NCBI GenBank assembly: GCA_963837005.1
Contig: CAWIMC010000013.1
Location: forward strand, 682,001-746,000
Direction: 5' to 3'
Origin: CALDTK01 sp963837005
Lineage (GTDB): Bacteria > Bacteroidota > Bacteroidia > Chitinophagales > Saprospiraceae
DNA length: 64,000 bases
A program made the position numbers and the translations under genes. Within the stretch, counting starts at the first letter, position 1. Each line of letters starts with the position of its first letter. The notes under the pieces are model-generated. The model was not told where the DNA came from. It saw only the letters and a program-made list of their open reading frames with translations, and made no database searches. Below, piece by piece: positions 1 to 7,858 of the stretch.

Positions 1-810
1 GAGCATTTGGCCGAGGTGATGGACATCGCGATGGCGCGTGGGCGTTGGTACACACCTGAGGACACGATCGGGAATCGGAACGTGATAGTCGTCAATGAGG
101 CCTTTGTCGAATCCAACTTCCCCGGCGGCAATCTGGTCGACACCACCTTCCTGATGTTCGGTAAGGAGACCACCGTTGTAGGCGTAGCCAGGAATTTTAA
201 GTACCGTCGAGAGTTCGAATCTGAGGAGGCACTCATCATTCGGTTCGACAACCCGTACGACAACTCCGGCAACTACCCTTTCTCGAGCTTGTTGGCGCAC
301 ACCCAAGCAAATCCAACGGCCGCCCTCGAAGAGGATGTCTTCCAGCGCGTCACCGAGGTCATTGCTACTAAAGGTACTACTGTCACGGCCCTCGAGCCGA
401 TCCGCGAGCGCACCAGTCGATCGTCCTTGGTTTTGCTCATCGCCCTTCTCTCCATCTGCGCCTTCCTCGTCGCCAACGTTGCCCTCGGGCTCTTCGGCAT
501 CCTCATCAACGCTATCGCCAAGCGCCGCGGGGAGATTGGCCTGCGCAAAGCGATGGGGGCAACAGGCTTCCAGATCACCACGCAGTTCACTTTAGAGGTC
601 GTGCTGATCGCGCTGTTGGGCATCACGCTCGGCAGTCTGGTGGCGGTGCAGATCCCGCTGTTCGAGTTGATCGAGCTGGAGACCAAGTACTTCTGGTGGG
701 GCGGGGTTTTGGCGGCAGCCCTCATCTTAGTCATCGTCTTGCTGTGTGCATTGATACCGAGTAGCCAGGCGGCGCGGGTGCATGCGGCGGTGGCGCTGCG
801 GGAGGAGTGA
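1..810 (+). CDS. ABC transporter permease, MacB/FtsX type (5' end outside window)
   Basis: The reading frame is open from base 1 and ends with TGA at 808-810, so only the C-terminal 269 residues are seen. The start lies to the left, since the homologous gene at 2217 has about 125 more residues before the matching motif AEVMD. The visible part holds the end of the extracytoplasmic MacB-like domain and a final block of three membrane segments, with the family signature NAIAKRRGEIGLRKAMGATG between the first two. FtsX-like permeases of this type usually work with an ABC ATPase that is not in view. Together with the next two genes it looks like a permease operon under the sigma-54 regulator that follows. 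Confidence 0.88.
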   Translation, partial: EHLAEVMDIAMARGRWYTPEDTIGNRNVIVVNEAFVESNFPGGNLVDTTFLMFGKETTVVGVARNFKYRREFESEEALIIRFDNPYDNSGNYPFSSLLAHTQANPTAALEEDVFQRVTEVIATKGTTVTALEPIRERTSRSSLVLLIALLSICAFLVANVALGLFGILINAIAKRRGEIGLRKAMGATGFQITTQFTLEVVLIALLGITLGSLVAVQIPLFELIELETKYFWWGGVLAAALILVIVLLCALIPSSQAARVHAAVALREE

Positions 811-913
811 GGGCGGGTTGTTTGGTGGTTTGATTGATTGGTTGCCGTCAATCCGCTCCCATCGCCTCTGTCGAGCAAACCAAACAACCAATAATCTTCC
901 AACCAAACAACCC
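811..913. repeat. Spacer with long imperfect inverted repeat (GGTTGTTTGG / CCAAACAACC)
   Basis: The left arm at about 816-845 is rich in GGTT/TTTG and the right arm at about 885-913 contains CCAAACAACC twice, so the RNA could fold into a long hairpin. The same word family recurs in the spacer at 3396-3512 and in the coding linker at 3886-3935. A nearby TTG in frame with the second permease falls inside this repeat, so that start is doubtful. Confidence 0.6.
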
Positions 914-2204
914 TAGAAAACAGCTGCTTCTCGCCCTCCGCCTCCTCGCCCGGCGCCCTTTCTTCACCTTCATCTCCCTGTTCGGGATCTCCTTCACGAT
1001 CATGATGCTCGTGGTGCTGACGGCTTTTGTGGATGCTAGTGTAGGCGCGAATGCGCCCATGAGTAAACGGGACAAGCTGCTGTTTGCCACCTTTTTCGTA
1101 TCGATTAAGGAAGTACCCGACACGACGTACACCGCCGATAGCGTCATGCAGATTGGGTCGCGGCGGGAATCGTTTAATGGTAATCGACTCGGACTAAAAC
1201 TTATTGATGGCCACTTGCGCGATATACCGGGTGTCGAGCGTCTGAGTCTCAGTTCTACTGGTTCTAAAGTCGATGTGTTTTTAGAAGATAAGCAGTTTAA
1301 CGTTCGTAGTAATTATACCGACGCAGCCTTCTGGAAGATCTATGATTTTGATTTTATCGCGGGACAAGGTTTTAGCGAAAGCGATGTGGCGTCGAGCGCA
1401 AAACGCGTGGTGCTCGGACAGCGCACGGCGGAGTCGTACTTCGGATTGCCGGCCAGCGCTGGTCTCGGCCAAACGATCCTCCTGGGTGATACGCGCTATG
1501 AGGTGGTTGGAATCGTAGCGCCGGTGCGGCAGTCCACGCCTGCGCTCTCCGCTGATGCCTTCATTCCCTATACGACGGTACCCCTGCCCGGGGGCTTCGG
1601 CTCGGCGTACGACGGCCAGTTTACGGTGGTCTTCGAGGCTGGTTTGGCGAAGGACCGCGATCGCGTCGTGGCCGATATAGAGTACGTGATCGCCAACTTG
1701 GAGATCTTGCCAGAGGACGATTACACCAAGTACATCGTCGAGGTACTGACCCCGGCGGAGGAGTTTGCGGCTGGTTTTATACCCTTTCCCGAAGATCGTA
1801 AGCGGGCGCTCAAGTTCGTGTTGCTGGCCGCTGGTTTCATTATCGGTATCGTTATGTTTTTACCTGCCCTTAATCTCGTCAATGTCAACCTCGGTCGCGT
1901 CTTCGAGCGTGCGCCGGAGATCGCGGTGCGCAAGAGTTTTGGCGCAAGCCGGATGGACATCGTGCGGCAATTCCTGCTCGAGAGCTTGCTTATCACGGTA
2001 ATTGGTGGGACGATAGGGAGTCTACTCGCGCTGGTCATTATTGCTGTTCTCAACAGTTCAGGTTGGCTCGGCAATGTGACACTGGCCTTCACGCCGGCCG
2101 TGGCACTCTGGACGGTCGTCATTACGCTCGCCTTCAGTCTGCTCACGGGCTTGCTGCCGGCCGTGCGCATGGCGCAGACCCACATCTCTACTTCACTTCG
2201 CTAA
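834..2204 (+). CDS. ABC transporter permease, MacB/FtsX type
   Basis: A four-helix FtsX-like permease of up to 456 residues. A hydrophobic segment follows RLLARRPFFTF near residues 43-65. A large extracytoplasmic domain follows, and three C-terminal segments surround the signature RAPEIAVRKSFGASR near residue 360. The only in-frame start before the first membrane segment is a TTG at 834 inside the inverted-repeat spacer; no ATG is available until after that segment. The true start may be a rare codon nearer KQLLLALRLL (about 921), or the repeat has replaced the original start. A copy of the dispersed word (GTTTTAGCGAAAGC) lies at 1369. The stop is followed by the next permease after 12 bp, so the two are probably co-transcribed. 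Confidence 0.85.
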   Translation: MIGCRQSAPIASVEQTKQPIIFQPNNPRKQLLLALRLLARRPFFTFISLFGISFTIMMLVVLTAFVDASVGANAPMSKRDKLLFATFFVSIKEVPDTTYTADSVMQIGSRRESFNGNRLGLKLIDGHLRDIPGVERLSLSSTGSKVDVFLEDKQFNVRSNYTDAAFWKIYDFDFIAGQGFSESDVASSAKRVVLGQRTAESYFGLPASAGLGQTILLGDTRYEVVGIVAPVRQSTPALSADAFIPYTTVPLPGGFGSAYDGQFTVVFEAGLAKDRDRVVADIEYVIANLEILPEDDYTKYIVEVLTPAEEFAAGFIPFPEDRKRALKFVLLAAGFIIGIVMFLPALNLVNVNLGRVFERAPEIAVRKSFGASRMDIVRQFLLESLLITVIGGTIGSLLALVIIAVLNSSGWLGNVTLAFTPAVALWTVVITLAFSLLTGLLPAVRMAQTHISTSLR

Positions 2205-2216
2205 AACCGCCATCTT

Positions 2217-3395
2217 ATGTTCAATCATCTTTTAAAAGGCCTTTGGAATCGGCGGCGGCGTAATGGGCTGCTTATTTTGCAAATCCTGCTTTCTTTTCTG
2301 GTGCTCTTCGCAGCCTTCACGTTTGGGTCTTCGAGCTTGAGCCGCTTTGCCGCGCCGCTGGGTTTTGCGGTGGAGGATCGGGTGCTGGTGTCGCTGCGCT
2401 TTGCCGATGGTGTCGATGTGCACGCCCCCGATACGATCAACGGCTTACCGAGCCCCCAACAGCGATTGATGCGGGCCGTGAATGAAGTGCAGGGCGTAGA
2501 GAAGGCGGCTTACGTTGGGTGGATCGGGCCTTTCACGGAGGGTTCGATGAGTACCGCCAACTCGGAGTTGGGATTCGAGATGCACCTCGAGATCTTTGAC
2601 GCCGATCAGCACTACGCCGAGGTGATGGACGTCGACGTGACGGACGGGCGGTGGTTCGCGGCCGACGATACGCTCAACGGCAGGTATCCTGTGGTCATTA
2701 ACCGGGCGTTTCAGCAACGTTACTTCCCGAACAGCGACCTCGTCGATACGACCTTCTACATCGGTGACGAGACCTGGCTCATCACGGGTGTCGTCGATCA
2801 CTTCAAATACGGCGGCGATTTTGCTTTCGAGGAGCCGCTCGTCATCTTCTTCCGACCTGATCGGACCGAGAACCTCGTCGTCCACCTTGCCCCCGGCAGC
2901 GGTCCCACCGTGATGCGCGACCTCTCCGCCGCGGTGGCCAGCATCACCAAATCACAGGAGTCGACCATTGAGCCCCTGCCGTACTTGCGCGAAAAGTCCA
3001 ATCGCGCCTACTGGATCCCGCTCATCCTGCTCGGCGTCACGGGGCTTTTCCTACTCACGAACGTGGCGCTCGGGCTCTTCGGCGTCCTCATCAACGCCAT
3101 CCAGCAGCGCCGTGCCGAGATCGGCTTGCGCAAGGCGCTCGGGTCGACGGGGGCCCAGATTGGGAGGCTGTTCACCGCCGAGGTGTTGCTCCTTACGGCC
3201 GTGGCCCTGCTGCTCGGCACCCTGTTAGCAGCCCAAATCCCTTTACTCGACCTTGTCCCCGTGGAGGGGCGGTACTTTGTGACGGGTGGGGTGCTGGCTG
3301 CGGGGCTGATCTTGGCTATCGTCTTGCTGTGTGCGCTGGTGCCGAGTATGCGGGCGGCGCGCACGGCGGCGGCGGTGGCGCTTTCTGAAGAGTAA
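2217..3395 (+). CDS. ABC transporter permease, MacB/FtsX type
   Basis: Complete 392-residue paralogue of the partial gene at the window start. Residues 17-37 form the first membrane segment, about 40-260 the extracytoplasmic MacB_PCD-like domain, and three C-terminal segments flank NAIQQRRAEIGLRKALGSTG. The ATG at 2217 is the natural start, giving the usual short basic N-terminus MFNHLLKGLWNRRRRN. The near identity of its C-terminus to the gene at 1-810 suggests tandem duplication. Substrates of such Bacteroidota permease sets (peptides, lipoproteins, antimicrobials) cannot be told from sequence. Confidence 0.9.
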   Translation: MFNHLLKGLWNRRRRNGLLILQILLSFLVLFAAFTFGSSSLSRFAAPLGFAVEDRVLVSLRFADGVDVHAPDTINGLPSPQQRLMRAVNEVQGVEKAAYVGWIGPFTEGSMSTANSELGFEMHLEIFDADQHYAEVMDVDVTDGRWFAADDTLNGRYPVVINRAFQQRYFPNSDLVDTTFYIGDETWLITGVVDHFKYGGDFAFEEPLVIFFRPDRTENLVVHLAPGSGPTVMRDLSAAVASITKSQESTIEPLPYLREKSNRAYWIPLILLGVTGLFLLTNVALGLFGVLINAIQQRRAEIGLRKALGSTGAQIGRLFTAEVLLLTAVALLLGTLLAAQIPLLDLVPVEGRYFVTGGVLAAGLILAIVLLCALVPSMRAARTAAAVALSEE

Positions 3396-3512
3396 TAGGT
3401 TGTTTGATTGTGAGGTTGATTGGTGGCCCGTCATTCCGTCATTCCGTCATGCAGGTCGCCACCCGCGGCAGCTAACCAAACAACCATCTAACCAAACAAC
3501 CAAATAACCTTC
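3396..3512. repeat. Spacer with GGTTGTTTG / CCAAACAACC inverted repeat
   Basis: The left half reads GGTTGTTTGATTG and GGTTGATTGG. The right half has AACCAAACAACC twice, and three short ATTCCGTC repeats sit in the middle. The arms can pair imperfectly. The regulator's ATG at 3513 follows directly after TAACCTTC. The arrangement matches the spacer at 811-913. Confidence 0.6.
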
Positions 3513-4847
3513 ATGCACATCCTCCTCATAGACGACGACCGCGCCATCTGCGCCTCCCTTAGCTTGCTGCTCCAGCGGGCGGGCTACGGCGTGCAGGCAA
3601 TTCACAGTCCGAAGGAGTTGGATACGGCTTTCGCCAAAACAGCTTACGCCCTCGTCATCCTCGACATGAACTTTACCATCACCACAACTGGTAAAGCAGG
3701 GCTGGACACTTTGAAGGAAATAAAACGGCTTTCGCCAAAACTGCCCGTCATGCTCGTCACCGGCTGGGCCACCGTCCAACTCGCCGTCGAAGGTATGAAA
3801 CTGGGGGCGGCCGACTTTATCGCCAAACCCTGGGACAACAAGGCGCTGCTATCCAGCATCCGCACCGCCCTCGCCCTAAACCCCCACACCACCAAACAAC
3901 CAAATAACCACCCAACCAAACAACCAAAAACCCTCACCGGCACCTCCCCCCGCTTCCACAAGGCCGTCGCCCTCGCCCAGCGCATCGCACCGACAGACGC
4001 CTCCGTCCTGCTCACCGGCGAGTCCGGTACTGGCAAAGAAGTTTTCGCGGAAGCTATTCACGCCGCCAGTCCCCGCGCCGACCAGCCCTTCGTCGCGGTC
4101 AATCTCGGCGGCATCCCGGAGTCTCTCTTCGAATCAGAACTCTTCGGCCACAAGGCCGGCGCCTTCACCGATGCCAAGCTCGACCGGCAGGGACGCTTCG
4201 CCCTGGCCGAAGGCGGCACGCTCTTCCTCGACGAGATCGGCGATCTGCCCTTCGCGAGCCAGGTCAAGCTGCTGCGCGTCCTCCAAGAGCACACCTACGA
4301 GGTGCTCGGCGAGTCTCATACCCGCCGCACCGACGTCCGCATCATCAGCGCCACCAACAAGGACCTGCGCGCCATGATCGCCGCAGGCACCTTCCGCGAG
4401 GACCTCTTCTACCGCATCAACCTCATCGAACTCGAACTGCCGCCCCTGCGCGAGCGCGGTCGCGACGTCGTGCTCCTGGCCGAACAGGTTTTGGCGAAAG
4501 CCGCACAACGCTACGACCGCCCCTCCCTTACCCTCGCCCGCGACGCCGAGACCTGGCTGCTCCAACACCCCTGGCCCGGCAACGTCCGCCAGCTCCGAAA
4601 CGTCCTCGAGCGCTGCGCCCTGCTGTTCGAGGGTAGCCTTTCGGCAAAACAACTCGACCAACAGACCGGCGGCAACAACGCCCCCGCCCTCGGGGCCACC
4701 CTCGACGAGCTCACCCTAGAACAACTCGAACGCACGGCCATCGAGCGGGCCCTGGCACGCAACGACGGGCAGATCGCGGGCGCGGCGCGGGACCTGGGGA
4801 TTACGCGGAGTGCGCTGTATAGGCGGGTGGAGAAGTGGGGGCTGTAG
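3513..4847 (+). CDS. Sigma-54-dependent response regulator (NtrC/ZraR family)
   Basis: 444 residues in three parts. The receiver domain (1-120) has the acidic pocket DDD at 7-9, phospho-acceptor D51 and the conserved K at 105 in AKPWD. The AAA+ domain (about 143-370) has Walker A GESGTGKE, the sigma-54 contact loop GAFTDA in place of GAFTGA (as is common in this phylum) and Walker B TLFLDEIGDLP. The C-terminal Fis-type helix-turn-helix ends in ITRSALYRRVEKWGL. It should activate rpoN-dependent promoters after phosphorylation, most likely by the NtrY-like kinase now at 11170. Oddly, the interdomain linker (residues 124-141) is encoded by the CCAAACAACC spacer repeat. Dispersed words lie at 3627, 3728, 4488 and 4637. 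Confidence 0.95.
   Translation: MHILLIDDDRAICASLSLLLQRAGYGVQAIHSPKELDTAFAKTAYALVILDMNFTITTTGKAGLDTLKEIKRLSPKLPVMLVTGWATVQLAVEGMKLGAADFIAKPWDNKALLSSIRTALALNPHTTKQPNNHPTKQPKTLTGTSPRFHKAVALAQRIAPTDASVLLTGESGTGKEVFAEAIHAASPRADQPFVAVNLGGIPESLFESELFGHKAGAFTDAKLDRQGRFALAEGGTLFLDEIGDLPFASQVKLLRVLQEHTYEVLGESHTRRTDVRIISATNKDLRAMIAAGTFREDLFYRINLIELELPPLRERGRDVVLLAEQVLAKAAQRYDRPSLTLARDAETWLLQHPWPGNVRQLRNVLERCALLFEGSLSAKQLDQQTGGNNAPALGATLDELTLEQLERTAIERALARNDGQIAGAARDLGITRSALYRRVEKWGL
3886..3935 (+). repeat. Spacer-type CCAAACAACC repeat inside the regulator linker
   Basis: CCAAACAACCAAATAACC and AACCAAACAACCAAAAACC occur here in frame and give the Thr/Lys/Gln/Pro/Asn-rich linker TTKQPNNHPTKQPK between receiver and AAA+ domains. 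The same words form the right arms of the intergenic inverted repeats on either side of the neighbouring genes. Confidence 0.7.
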
Positions 4848-4859
4848 GGGCAGAAGAGT

Positions 4860-4867
4860 TACCTTTG
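4860..4867 (+). promoter_or_regulatory. -7 promoter box TACCTTTG before the first TA pair
   Basis: An exact match to the Bacteroidota TAnnTTTG -7 element, ending 5 nt before the ATG at 4873. If used as in other Bacteroidota, transcription would begin at or next to the start codon. Confidence 0.6.
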
Positions 4868-4872
4868 GTGCA

Positions 4873-5178
4873 ATGGCACAGTCTCAGTCCAGTCCCGACA
4901 CCGCTAGTCCACTCACCTCCCTGCAGGCACGCGTCATTGATCGGGTACAATCCCTGGCGGAATCGGAGTTGCTACAGCTCGAGGCACTCATGGGCGAGCA
5001 CTTCCGCCAGGATGCTGCTCACTCGGACGAATTTGCGGTTAATTTTCTAGAACGCAACGGCCTTACCGAAGATGAACTCGTACGAATAGCCGACGAAGGT
5101 CACGCTGCCATCCTCCGGGGAGAGGGTTCGACACTAGATGAGGTCCGGAGGGACATCCTGTCGAAATACCTCGATTAG
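4873..5178 (+). CDS. Antitoxin of RelBE/ParDE-like pair 1
   Basis: 101 residues, acidic and soluble, without a membrane segment. The region from residue 57, FLERNGLTEDELV then ADEGHAAILRGEGSTLDEVR, is similar in order and sequence to the antitoxin at 10496, so the two pairs are related. The partner toxin overlaps by 1 nt, the usual antitoxin-first order. The family was assigned from context; no standard DNA-binding fold is obvious by eye. The ATG at 4873 was chosen because of the perfect promoter box 5 nt upstream. The pair sits directly downstream of the response regulator and marks the left edge of the inserted island. Confidence 0.7.
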   Translation: MAQSQSSPDTASPLTSLQARVIDRVQSLAESELLQLEALMGEHFRQDAAHSDEFAVNFLERNGLTEDELVRIADEGHAAILRGEGSTLDEVRRDILSKYLD

Positions 5179-5507
5179 TGGACAGCTATGAAATCGCGTT
5201 CACTCCGTCCGCTAGAGAACTCTTGGTGAATCTGTTAGCTTGGCAGACGGAAAATATTGGAGAGGCTTCCGCGAGGCGAGGTGCCGAACGTATTGACGCA
5301 ATGCTCGAAGGTCTGATTGAGCAACCTTTCCGTTATCCAAGGCTCGGGAAGCACGGAAAACTAAACCGCTTCCGTATCGCCACCGCGAATTTCCATGACT
5401 TCGTTTATGAGGTCCATGAAGACTCAAAACAGGTAGAGGTCGTCCACATCGCGCACGAAAGAGGTGACCCGAAAACTTTGCTAAAGGTAGTTGGCAACTT
5501 GATATAG
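5178..5507 (+). CDS. RelE/ParE-family toxin 1
   Basis: 109 residues starting with GTG that shares its G with the antitoxin stop. It has the type II RelE/ParE layout: N-terminal strand YEIAFTPSARELLVNLL, a helical pair, then a basic beta-rich half with YPRLGKHGKLNRFRIATANF and terminal VVHIAHERGDP. In this superfamily the toxins either cut mRNA at the ribosome or poison gyrase, and which applies here cannot be decided. The toxin at 10831 has the same plan. Confidence 0.8.
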   Translation: MDSYEIAFTPSARELLVNLLAWQTENIGEASARRGAERIDAMLEGLIEQPFRYPRLGKHGKLNRFRIATANFHDFVYEVHEDSKQVEVVHIAHERGDPKTLLKVVGNLI

Positions 5508-5766
5508 ACGATGTGGCAATTTTTTTACTAAAAACTATTTCTGTTTTGCGCGATGAGGTAGTGTTAGGCGCACCCAAGCCATTCGAAATGAATGTGGCCG
5601 GCGCAGCGAGAGCTGCAGTTGTCCCGCGCCGGTGAAAAAGGCAACTACACCATCAACCGCGCTCAATGATCCGAGGAGATTACGCTAAATAAAATCTTCG
5701 GTCTAGAGACGCCGGAAGAACAGCCTAGCTGGTATCGGATGTACCGGATCTTAATACCCTCACCCC
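5508..5766. other. Intergenic, no intact gene
   Basis: Contains an AT-rich patch (about 5510-5560, with a run of seven T) and a short open stretch ending ELQLSRAGEKGNYTINRA then stop near 5670, which could be the tail of a lost gene. No repeat or RNA was recognised. Confidence 0.4.
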
Positions 5767-6342
5767 TCACACAAATACCTGCCCCCCGCTCAGCACCACG
5801 CCCTCAAAAATGGCGCACTTGATGGCCTCGCTATCCTCGGTGCGGGGCGATTGTCCCACGAAGCGGCCTTCTTCACTCAGCACGTAGCGCAGCACCGTCT
5901 TGTCCAGCGGGTGGATCACCCAGTACTCCCGTACGCCCGCCTCTTCGTACTGCTTGTATTTCTTGTCGAGTTCTTTCTTGCCATTGCCAGGACTCACTAT
6001 TTCGGCAATGAAATCTGGAGCACCTTCGATGTATTGCTCTTTGATCTTGGACGGATCGCACACGATAAGTAAGTCGGGCTGGACGATGGTGTCTCCCTCG
6101 GCCGATCTTGCGATCAGCACGTCGGTCGGCGCGGCAAACACCTCGCATCCGAAAGGTTCTACGGCGTCCGCGAGGCTCCTCAACAGGCGCGTCGATACTC
6201 GCTGGTGGTACGTGCTCGGCCCCGCCATCTTCGTCACCCAGCCCTTGAACAGTTCCACGCGCTCCTGGAACTTCCACGTCACGTAGTCGGCGTAGGTGTA
6301 GCGACGACTAAGGTCGAGGTCTTCGAAACGTTCGATGGGCAT
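5767..6342 (-). CDS. Uma2 family (DUF820) restriction-endonuclease-like protein
   Basis: 191 residues with the PD-(D/E)XK-like Uma2 core: VQPDLLIVCDP (residues about 96-106), then DFIAEIVSPGNGKKELDKK and YEEAGVREYWVIHP. The acidic D and E and the following lysines match the family active-site pattern. Uma2 proteins are common in cyanobacteria and large Bacteroidota genomes, often near mobile DNA; their substrates are unknown. The ATG at 6342 is preceded, 4 nt away, by a TACCTTCA box on the same strand. It is a single-gene unit between the first TA pair and the rhodopsin. Confidence 0.85.
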   Translation of the reverse strand: MPIERFEDLDLSRRYTYADYVTWKFQERVELFKGWVTKMAGPSTYHQRVSTRLLRSLADAVEPFGCEVFAAPTDVLIARSAEGDTIVQPDLLIVCDPSKIKEQYIEGAPDFIAEIVSPGNGKKELDKKYKQYEEAGVREYWVIHPLDKTVLRYVLSEEGRFVGQSPRTEDSEAIKCAIFEGVVLSGGQVFV

Positions 6343-6346
6343 GCCG

Positions 6347-6354
6347 TGAAGGTA
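6347..6354 (-). promoter_or_regulatory. -7 promoter box TACCTTCA before the Uma2 gene
   Basis: Reads TACCTTCA on the minus strand and ends 4 nt before the ATG at 6342, the same spacing as at other genes in this window. Confidence 0.55.
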
Positions 6355-6443
6355 CGCTGGGTCTGTGTTTACGTGTCAACCGAACCCCGTCCCTAATACG
6401 CTGGTTACGGCCAGTACACCACACCTCAACAAAGCCCAGCAGC

Positions 6444-7187
6444 ATGTCCGAAACCTCTACCCTCCTCCACTGGGTCTACGTCGCCGTCATGGCCCTCAGC
6501 GGCCTCGCCTTTTTCGTGATGTCGCGCCAGCCGAAGGGCGTCCCGAAGTACAAATACATGATCCACATCTTCGTGGTCATCTGGTCGGGCCTCGCGTACA
6601 CGGCCCTCGCGCTCGGGCAGGGCACGACTGAAGTAGGAGGCGAGACGGTCTATTTCGCGCGCTACATCGACTGGGTCGTGTCGACGCCACTTTTGCTATT
6701 GTCACTCGTCCTCACCGGCCACTACACCCTCAAACTCGAAGGCCCGATCACGGCGGGCCTGCTGGGCTCGCAGGTCATCATGATCATCACCGGACTGGTG
6801 GGCGACCTGTCGACGGGTACGGCCCGCTGGGTCTGGTACATTGCTGGTTGCGTGGCGCTCGTCATCGTCTTGCGCCTCATGTGGACCGAGCTCTACGTCA
6901 AGGCCCGCGAGCAAGGTCCGGAATTGACGCAGGCCTACAGGGGCTCGGCCGTCTTCCTCACCGTCCAGTGGCTGCTTTACCCGACGGTCTGGGCCATCGG
7001 CTCGCCGGGTCTCGGGCTCATCAGCGAAGCGGCCACCTCGGCGTTCTTCATCTTCCTGCCGATCATCTCGAAGTCCGGCTTCGCCTTCTACAACCTCGGT
7101 AAGCTACGGGCGCTACCCATGGACCTGCACCAGGGCGCCGCCGATCCTAAGGAGTCGCGTAAGGCGGATCAAGTGGCGGTGGCCTAG
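6444..7187 (+). CDS. Microbial rhodopsin of the xenorhodopsin / Anabaena sensory rhodopsin type
   Basis: 247 residues with seven membrane helices. Helix C reads ARYIDWVVSTPLLLLS, giving D76, S80 and S87 at the positions of bacteriorhodopsin D85, T89 and D96. Helix G reads FIFLPIISKSGF, with retinal-binding K210 and proline at 206 where bacteriorhodopsin has D212. Proline at that site is the hallmark of xenorhodopsins and Anabaena sensory rhodopsin, which this protein also resembles at the N-terminus (LLHWVYVA, GVPKYKY, IWSGLAY). Characterised xenorhodopsins pump protons inward, while the Anabaena protein is a photosensor. No carotenoid or retinal genes are adjacent, so retinal must come from elsewhere. 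The ATG at 6444 gives the expected length. The tail of about 25 polar residues is cytoplasmic. Confidence 0.92.
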   Translation: MSETSTLLHWVYVAVMALSGLAFFVMSRQPKGVPKYKYMIHIFVVIWSGLAYTALALGQGTTEVGGETVYFARYIDWVVSTPLLLLSLVLTGHYTLKLEGPITAGLLGSQVIMIITGLVGDLSTGTARWVWYIAGCVALVIVLRLMWTELYVKAREQGPELTQAYRGSAVFLTVQWLLYPTVWAIGSPGLGLISEAATSAFFIFLPIISKSGFAFYNLGKLRALPMDLHQGAADPKESRKADQVAVA

Positions 7188-7255
7188 CTGGGAGGGCATT
7201 GTCGTGGCGCTTTTTGGTACGCTTCCGCAAAACAGGAACTTCCTGCGCTGCGCTC

Positions 7256-7263
7256 CACCTTTG
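7256..7263 (+). promoter_or_regulatory. -7-like promoter box CACCTTTG
   Basis: One base off TAnnTTTG and 5 nt before the ATG at 7269. Confidence 0.45.
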
Positions 7264-7268
7264 CGGCT

Positions 7269-7793
7269 ATGTCCCGTCTCTTCACTGCTCTGCTACTGCT
7301 CTCGTCTTTCAATGCGCTTTCGCAAAACTGGCAACACCCGCGCATCCCCGGATACGGAGCTATCGTCGCCGTCCCCGACGCCGCCCTAACCCCTAACGCT
7401 AATCGCGCCCACCGCATCGTCTTCGATCTGGCTTCGGCGGACACGAAGGATGGCGTCAACGCTGGCCTCTGGTACCTAGCCCGCCTGCGCAACCTCCTCG
7501 AGCTCGCGGGCGTCCCCGCAGACAGTATCCAACTGGCCGGCGTCCTCCACGGCGGTGCCACCAACCTGGCCCTCTCCGACGCCAGCAGTCAAATTCGCAG
7601 CGGCGAATCCAACCCCAACCTCCCACTCATGCGCGCGCTCGCCGCGGCCGGTACCACCTTCTACCTCTGCGGCCAGTCAGCCGCCGCCAATGGCATCGAT
7701 GTCACCACCGACCTAAACGACGTGACCACCCCCGCGCTCTCCGCCATGACGACGCTGATCGCGCTAAAGGAGATGGGCTACGTGACGCCTTGA
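7269..7793 (+). CDS. Exported DsrE/DsrF-like sulfur-relay family protein
   Basis: 174 residues with a signal peptide (MSRLFTALLLLSSFNALSQ). The DsrE-like fold follows: VVLHGGAT-type motif (here VLHGGATNLALSD near 98-110), then GTTFYLCGQSAAANGI with a conserved cysteine near 136 and a final SAMTTLIALKEMGY. Single-cysteine periplasmic DsrE homologues are thought to bind or carry sulfane sulfur or thiols. The neighbours (persulfide dioxygenase-like enzyme and YeeE/YedE proteins) support a sulfur role. A dispersed word at 7316 encodes the residues at the signal-peptide cleavage site. Confidence 0.82.
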   Translation: MSRLFTALLLLSSFNALSQNWQHPRIPGYGAIVAVPDAALTPNANRAHRIVFDLASADTKDGVNAGLWYLARLRNLLELAGVPADSIQLAGVLHGGATNLALSDASSQIRSGESNPNLPLMRALAAAGTTFYLCGQSAAANGIDVTTDLNDVTTPALSAMTTLIALKEMGYVTP

Positions 7794-7858
7794 GGGAGAT
7801 GGGCTACGTAGCGCCGTGAGGGACCATGAGTTCGAATTGTACCGCGTCCGCAGTCACG

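Noticed and set aside
6444..7187. Call of an outward proton-pumping proteorhodopsin or a sodium pump
   Set aside because: Helix C lacks the T and E/D of DTE/DTD proteins and the NDQ motif, and helix G has proline in place of the second counter-ion aspartate.
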